The notes under the pieces are model-generated. The model saw nothing but the letters and a program-made list of their open reading frames with translations. It was not told where the DNA came from and did not search any database. The translations under genes and the position numbers were made by a program. DNA of 64,000 nucleotides from Sporobolomyces roseus (Eukaryota > Basidiomycota > Microbotryomycetes > Sporidiobolales > Sporidiobolaceae), in the NCBI GenBank assembly GCA_016617785.1, contig JADILM010000001.1:992001-1056000 (forward strand). Direction: 5' to 3'. This document shows, in pieces, positions 63,610 to 64,000 of this stretch; positions within the stretch are counted from its first letter, which is position 1, and each line of letters begins with the position of its first letter.

Positions 63610-64000
63610 ATCTCCCATCGTGACAGTATCCGAATCATGCAATCAGTACCCATATAGCAACAGCAGCGAAGAATACGCGTCGTCAGTAGACTTTCGCACA
63701 ACCTCGTTTCGATTTCGACCAAAGGGTTCCTCATCCTGCGTCTCTGGCAAACGTGGCTATTCAACGGCCTTATTCTCGCAGGAATAACAACCTCGTCGTC
63801 AGTTATCAGCTGATTCTGCTCGTGTCCGTCTGATGATTAGGCTCGAACTACAGTACTTTTGGCCGAGGACGTGCGGTCGATAAGCCTACTCGCTACCGGC
63901 TATCAATCGACGTTCTTTATGCCGTGCGAAAGAGGCGCAGCATCATTGCTCTTTGCATAGCCCGAGGAATGTTGATTGACGTTCAGCTATTCAACTTTTT
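63610..64000. other. 3' flank at window end
   Basis: No gene is supported. This is the 3' flank of the glutaryl-CoA dehydrogenase gene, and short frames on both strands lack any domain. Confidence 0.4.

Overview
This is a stretch of nuclear chromosome from an intron-rich fungus, most likely a basidiomycete yeast or dimorphic species; Pucciniomycotina is my best guess, but that is inference. Nearly every gene is split by short introns (about 60-75 nt, GTGAGT/GTAAGT-type donors, pyrimidine-rich acceptors). The gene set is fungal: C-terminally extended ATP sulfurylase, a Zn2Cys6 factor, a complex I 21 kDa subunit, a thaumatin-like protein and fungal PAP2 phosphatases. Exon boundaries were read by eye from splice consensus and reading-frame continuity, so spans of multi-exon genes include introns.

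Layout. 0.4-2.5 kb: a WRAP73/WDR8-type WD-repeat gene. 2.8-8.9 kb: a tandem array of three F-box/leucine-rich-like paralogues in repeat units of about 2.2 kb; the middle copy has two in-frame TAG codons. 8.9-12.3 kb: a gene-poor island with a candidate tRNA-Leu and an inverted, decayed second copy of it. 12.5-13.4 kb: polyubiquitin. 14.2-14.7 kb: a small secreted proprotein (copy A). 15.3-19.3 kb: cytosolic isoleucyl-tRNA synthetase, divergent from a SAM-dependent O-methyltransferase (19.8-21.1 kb). 21.4-23.8 kb: ATP sulfurylase. 24-25.3 kb: an RCC1-repeat protein, divergent from splicing factor PRP3 (25.5-27.8 kb). 28.6-30.5 kb: an unknown protein with a possible PD-(D/E)XK nuclease core. 30.7-32.9 kb: a membrane-anchored spermidine-synthase-like protein. 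33.5-34.9 kb: a disordered protein. 35-36.5 kb: a PAP2 lipid phosphatase. 37-38.7 kb: a membrane-anchored thaumatin-like protein. 39.8-43.3 kb: a Zn2Cys6 factor. 43.5-46.3 kb: a RecQ helicase. 47.2-47.7 kb: secreted proprotein copy B. 48.8-50 kb: an unknown gene. 50.4-51.5 kb: complex I subunit. 51.7-53.9 kb: sphingoid-base-phosphate phosphatase. 54.1-55.3 kb: HAD glycerol-3-phosphatase. 55.5-57.6 kb: secreted histidine acid phosphatase. 58.3-59.5 kb: ribosomal protein S0. 59.8-61.3 kb: SNAPC1-like protein. 61.5-63.6 kb: glutaryl-CoA dehydrogenase.

Most genes are unrelated housekeeping loci with no visible cluster logic. The most unusual content is the pair of near-identical secreted proproteins at 14.2 and 47.2 kb. 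They lie in opposite orientation 33 kb apart and share their 3' flanks. Each carries a signal peptide, a Pro/Tyr/Arg/Trp-rich module with two Cys, and a Gly/Tyr/Arg-rich module bounded by Lys-Arg sites, which looks like a Kex2-processed peptide precursor. The F-box array and the tRNA inverted duplication show that the left 12 kb is evolving quickly by duplication.
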